NCBI RefSeq assembly: GCF_007558825.1
Contig: NZ_VLTK01000004.1
Span: 77,460 to 141,459, forward strand
Reading direction: 5' to 3'
Length of the DNA: 64,000 nucleotides
Origin: Brevibacterium aurantiacum
GTDB lineage: Bacteria; Actinomycetota; Actinomycetes; Actinomycetales; Brevibacteriaceae
Shown: positions 61,047 through 64,000 of the stretch, piece after piece
Layout: each line of letters starts with the position of its first letter
Numbering within the stretch: the first letter of the stretch is position 1
The notes under the pieces: generated by a model
The model's input: the letters and a program-made list of their open reading frames with translations, nothing else
Told to the model about the DNA's origin: nothing
Databases searched by the model: none
Translations under genes and position numbers: made by a program

Positions 61047-62171
61047 TCAGCTGTCCCGGTTTTCGGGGACCTCGCGCTGTTCGTGACCGTCGTAGGCGCT
61101 CAGCGGACGGATCAGAGCATTGTTGGCCTGCTGTTCCATGATGTGAGCCGTCCAGCCGGTGATGCGGGCCATGACGAAGATCGGCGTGAACTGATCGGTG
61201 TCGAAGCCCATGAGGTGGTACGCCGGGCCTGAAGGGTAGTCGAGATTCGGGTAGATGCCCTTGCGTGAGACGAAGTCTTCTTCGAAGGCATTGTAGAGAT
61301 CGAGGAGATCGGTTGCGCCCTTCGCCGCGACCATGTTCTCGAAGGCCTTGCGCATGGTCGGAACGCGCGAGTCGCCGTTCTTGTAGACACGGTGTCCGAA
61401 GCCCATGATCTTGGCCTTCTTCGCCAGGGCGTCGTCGATCCACGCCGATGCCTTGTCGGCGGTGCCGACCTCTTCGAGCATCGCCATGACGGCCTCATTG
61501 GCACCGCCGTGCAGGGGGCCCTTGAGGGCGCCGATGCCACCGGCGACTGCCGAGTACAGGTCAGATGTCGTCGAGGTGATGACGCGGGTGGTGAACGTCG
61601 ACGCGTTGAACGAGTGCTCCGCGTAGAGGATCATCGAGATGTCGAAGCAGCGCACGACAGCCTCGTCGGGAACCTCATCGAAGACCATCTTGAAGAAGTT
61701 CGCGGCGTAGTCGAGGTCCTCGGTCGGAGCGACCGGGTCGAGGCCATGGCGGCGACGGTGGTCGATGGCCACGATCGTCGGCAGCTGTGCGTACAGACGT
61801 TCAGCCTTGGCCAGGTTGGCCTCTTCGCCTTCGACGTCTGCGTCAGGATCGACGGCGCCGAGGTAGGACACCGCAGTCTGCACCACGTGCATCGGGTGGC
61901 AGTCCTTGGGCAGGTCGAGGATGAGCTGGACGAGCTTGTCGTCGACTGTGCGCTGTGAGCGCTCGCGGGCCTTGAACTCGTCGAGCTGAGCCTTCGTCGG
62001 CAGTTCACCGTTCCAGATCAGGTAGGCGACGTCTTCGAAGTTGCGCTCGGCAGCGAGTTCCTGCACGGGATACCCGCGGTAGGTGAGCGAGTTCGTTTCC
62101 TGGACTACCTTCGAAACTGCCGTGGTGTCGACGACGACGCCGGCGAGGCCCTTCTTGATTTCTTCGGTCAC
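61047..62171 (-). CDS. prpC: 2-methylcitrate synthase
   Basis: A 374-residue citrate synthase-family enzyme that condenses propionyl-CoA with oxaloacetate. Catalytic regions: GPLHGGANEAVM (first His), IMGFGHRVYKNGDSRVP (second His) and DYPSGPAYHLMGF (Asp region). A short N-terminus and KKGLAGVVVDTTAVSKV are typical of methylcitrate synthases rather than the main GltA. The prpB stop overlaps its context: its start overlaps prpB by four bases, so it is translated with prpB. Confidence 0.94.
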   Translation of the reverse strand: MTEEIKKGLAGVVVDTTAVSKVVQETNSLTYRGYPVQELAAERNFEDVAYLIWNGELPTKAQLDEFKARERSQRTVDDKLVQLILDLPKDCHPMHVVQTAVSYLGAVDPDADVEGEEANLAKAERLYAQLPTIVAIDHRRRHGLDPVAPTEDLDYAANFFKMVFDEVPDEAVVRCFDISMILYAEHSFNASTFTTRVITSTTSDLYSAVAGGIGALKGPLHGGANEAVMAMLEEVGTADKASAWIDDALAKKAKIMGFGHRVYKNGDSRVPTMRKAFENMVAAKGATDLLDLYNAFEEDFVSRKGIYPNLDYPSGPAYHLMGFDTDQFTPIFVMARITGWTAHIMEQQANNALIRPLSAYDGHEQREVPENRDS

Positions 62172-63073
62172 TGGTGACCCTCCTGTGAAAAGTTGAATAC
62201 GGCTGCGTCAAAATCGTTGTACGCAGCGTAGTCGATCGTGTCGTAGAGGTCCGCACGGGTCTGCATTCCCTCGAGCAGATCCACCTGGGTGCCCTGATCT
62301 CGAATGGTCTGCAGGCCCGATTTGATCGCACCCATGGCGAGACGCAGAGTTGTGACCGGGTAGATCACGACTTTGACTCCGACGTTCGCCAACTGCTCGG
62401 TCGTGAACAGTTCGCTCTTTCCGAATTCTGTCATGTTCGCCAGAATCGGAACATCCACGCTGCTGGCGAATTTCTCGAACTCGCTCAGGTCGCGCATGGC
62501 TTCGGGGAAGATCAGGTCCGCTCCGGCGTCGACGTAGGCCTTCGCGCGATCGATCGCCGCGTCAAGGCCTTCGCCTGCGCGGGAGTCGGTGCGGGCGCTG
62601 ATGACGAAGTTCTCATCCCGCCGGCCCTTGACGGCGGCGGCGATGCGCTTGCTCATCTCAGCAGCGGTGACAACCTCTTTGCCGTCGAGGTGGCCGCAGC
62701 GCTTCGGATTCACCTGATCTTCGAGGTGCATCCCCGAGATTCCGGCGTCTTCGAATTCCTGGATGGTGCGCGCCACGTTCATGGCTTCGCCCCAGCCGGT
62801 GTCGGCGTCGATGAAGGTCGGCAGGTTCGTCACACGGGCGATGTTGCGCCCGTGATCGGCCACCTCGGTGAGGGAGGTGAGTCCGATATCGGGCAGACCC
62901 ATGGCAGCGGAGAAAGCACCACCGGAGATGTAGACGCCCTCGAATCCGGTCTGCTCGATGATCTGAGCGTTGATCGGATTGATGGCGCCGGGGAACTGCA
63001 CGATCTGGTCACCGGCGAGGAGCTCACGGAACTTCGCGCGGCGCTCGGCCGGGGTTGCGGTTGCCCCCAACAT
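62168..63073 (-). CDS. prpB: methylisocitrate lyase
   Basis: A 301-residue isocitrate lyase-superfamily enzyme that cleaves 2-methylisocitrate to succinate and pyruvate. The catalytic signature is KRCGHLDGKEV, with the Cys preserved, preceded by HLEDQVNP. DADTGWGEAMNVARTI holds metal ligands. The length is normal for PrpB and well below that of glyoxylate-cycle isocitrate lyase. The start overlaps prpD by one base. Confidence 0.95.
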   Translation of the reverse strand: MLGATATPAERRAKFRELLAGDQIVQFPGAINPINAQIIEQTGFEGVYISGGAFSAAMGLPDIGLTSLTEVADHGRNIARVTNLPTFIDADTGWGEAMNVARTIQEFEDAGISGMHLEDQVNPKRCGHLDGKEVVTAAEMSKRIAAAVKGRRDENFVISARTDSRAGEGLDAAIDRAKAYVDAGADLIFPEAMRDLSEFEKFASSVDVPILANMTEFGKSELFTTEQLANVGVKVVIYPVTTLRLAMGAIKSGLQTIRDQGTQVDLLEGMQTRADLYDTIDYAAYNDFDAAVFNFSQEGHQ

Positions 63074-64000
63074 CAGAAGATGCCCTTCGAGCCGGTGTGC
63101 TCGAGTCCGTCGACGGTGAAGCTGAGTTCGGCAACACCCTTCGCGTCAAGGTTCTCGAGGTTCTCGGCCAGGTCGATGAAGCGAGTCTGCTCGGCACCGG
63201 TGAGGATGCCCTCGGACAGAGTCTTGAACTTCTCGATGTAGTTCGCGCGGGCGAAGGGACGGGCACCGAATGGGTGTGCGTCGGCCACAGCGATCTCGTC
63301 GACCAGGGTCGATCCGTCCTCGAATTCGATCTCAACGCGGCCACCGAAGGCCTTCTCATTGGGATCGGTCGAGTGATAGCGGCGAGTCCATTCCTTGTCT
63401 TCGGTGGTCTCGATCTTGTGCCACAGCTTGACGGTCTCTGGCCGTCCGGCACGCTCGGGAGCGTAGGAGTGCTCGTGGTGCCAGCCCTGATCCTCCATGG
63501 CCACGGCGAAGATGTACATGATCGAGTGGTCGAGGGTCTCGCGGCTGGCCTTGGGATCCATCTTCTGCGGGTCGTTCGCGCCCGTGCCGATGACGTTGTG
63601 TGTGTGGTGCGAGGTGTGGATGACGATGCGCTTGATCTTCGTCAGATCCTCGATCTCGCCACCGAGCTTGCGGGCGAGGTCGATGAGCGCCTGGGCCTGG
63701 TACTCGGCCGAGTGCTCCTTGGTGTATGTGTCGAGGATCGCGCGCTTGGCCTCACCTGCACCCGGCAGGGGGATGGTGTAGCGAGCCTCGGGGCCTGAGA
63801 GGATCCAGGCGATGAAGCCGTCTTCACCTTCATAGATCGGGTTGGGTGCACCCTCGCCGCGCATGGCACGGTCGACGGACTCGACGGCCATCTTGCCGGC
63901 GAATGCAGGAGCGTGTGCCTTCCAGGAGGAGATCTCGCCCTTGCGGGACTGACGGGTCGCGGTGGTCACGTGCAGGGCCTGCTGGATCGCCTGGAAGGTG
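63073..64000 (-). CDS. prpD: 2-methylcitrate dehydratase, 5' part outside the window
   Basis: The last 309 residues of an MmgE/PrpD-family enzyme, which dehydrates 2-methylcitrate. The frame stays open to the window edge, so the start and the N-terminal third or so are missing. Visible segments include [40 protein letters not shown] and the C-terminal DIAENL-like end. It is the first visible gene of the prpD-prpB-prpC operon, which detoxifies propionyl-CoA. The regulator (PrpR type) is not in the window. Confidence 0.93.
   Translation of the reverse strand, partial: TFQAIQQALHVTTATRQSRKGEISSWKAHAPAFAGKMAVESVDRAMRGEGAPNPIYEGEDGFIAWILSGPEARYTIPLPGAGEAKRAILDTYTKEHSAEYQAQALIDLARKLGGEIEDLTKIKRIVIHTSHHTHNVIGTGANDPQKMDPKASRETLDHSIMYIFAVAMEDQGWHHEHSYAPERAGRPETVKLWHKIETTEDKEWTRRYHSTDPNEKAFGGRVEIEFEDGSTLVDEIAVADAHPFGARPFARANYIEKFKTLSEGILTGAEQTRFIDLAENLENLDAKGVAELSFTVDGLEHTGSKGIF

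Overview
The window reads as core chromosome of a high-GC Gram-positive actinobacterium, most like a Brevibacterium or near relative. That placement is an inference from gene content: a menaquinone pathway with MenJ and MenG, a bS22 ribosomal mini-protein, a DUF222/HNH nuclease, a RamA-like acetate regulator, and a Rex-led heme operon. Many genes also appear to lack leader sequences. Nothing here looks like a prophage, plasmid or CRISPR locus.

Layout. 0-4.3 kb: two tRNAs, a glycerophosphodiesterase, a membrane transporter coupled to an M20 amidohydrolase, a DUF1992 protein and tRNA-Tyr. 4.4-9.5 kb: YajQ, a metE gene that has lost its catalytic half, a TetR repressor with its operator, a small alarmone synthetase-like protein and the reductase FprA. 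9.6-14.9 kb: two tandem RarD-type exporters, a GntR/YtrA-regulated ABC transporter and a YraQ-type permease. 14.9-30.0 kb: a menaquinone supercluster (polyprenyl synthase, menJ, menG, menF, menD, menC, menB, menE, menA), interrupted by an HNH nuclease gene and by an esterase-lipoprotein pair.

30.0-44.3 kb: two small membrane proteins, then cytochrome c maturation (ccsB, resB, ccdA, tlpA) running into heme synthesis (hemL, hemB, hemD, a hemA-hemC fusion, rex). Most junctions within the ccdA-tlpA-phosphatase-hemL and hemB-hemD-hemAC-rex blocks are start/stop overlaps. Together with the men genes this supplies quinone, heme and cytochrome c assembly for respiration, with Rex as the likely NADH/NAD+ sensor. 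44.4-47.8 kb: acuC and the potassium system trkH/trkA. 48.0-49.5 kb: a lower-GC island holding one AbiEi/DUF559-like gene between two related hairpin repeats. 49.5-54.8 kb: tRNA-Gly, an acetate symporter with its DUF485 partner, a divergent RamA-like regulator, proC and a TIM-barrel isomerase. 54.8-64.0 kb: glycerol use (glpK, glpF, glpD), ppx, an enoyl-CoA hydratase and the methylcitrate genes prpC, prpB, prpD (prpD is cut by the window edge).

Three signals run across the window. Short tandem duplications sit at or just after stop codons of many genes. Minus-10-like hexamers lie 6-9 bases before start codons that lack a ribosome binding site. Several unusual protein architectures occur: the HemA-HemC fusion, a HemD fused to a degenerate methyltransferase domain, an alarmone synthetase with an extra C-terminal domain, and a MenD with alanine/glycine-rich insertions.
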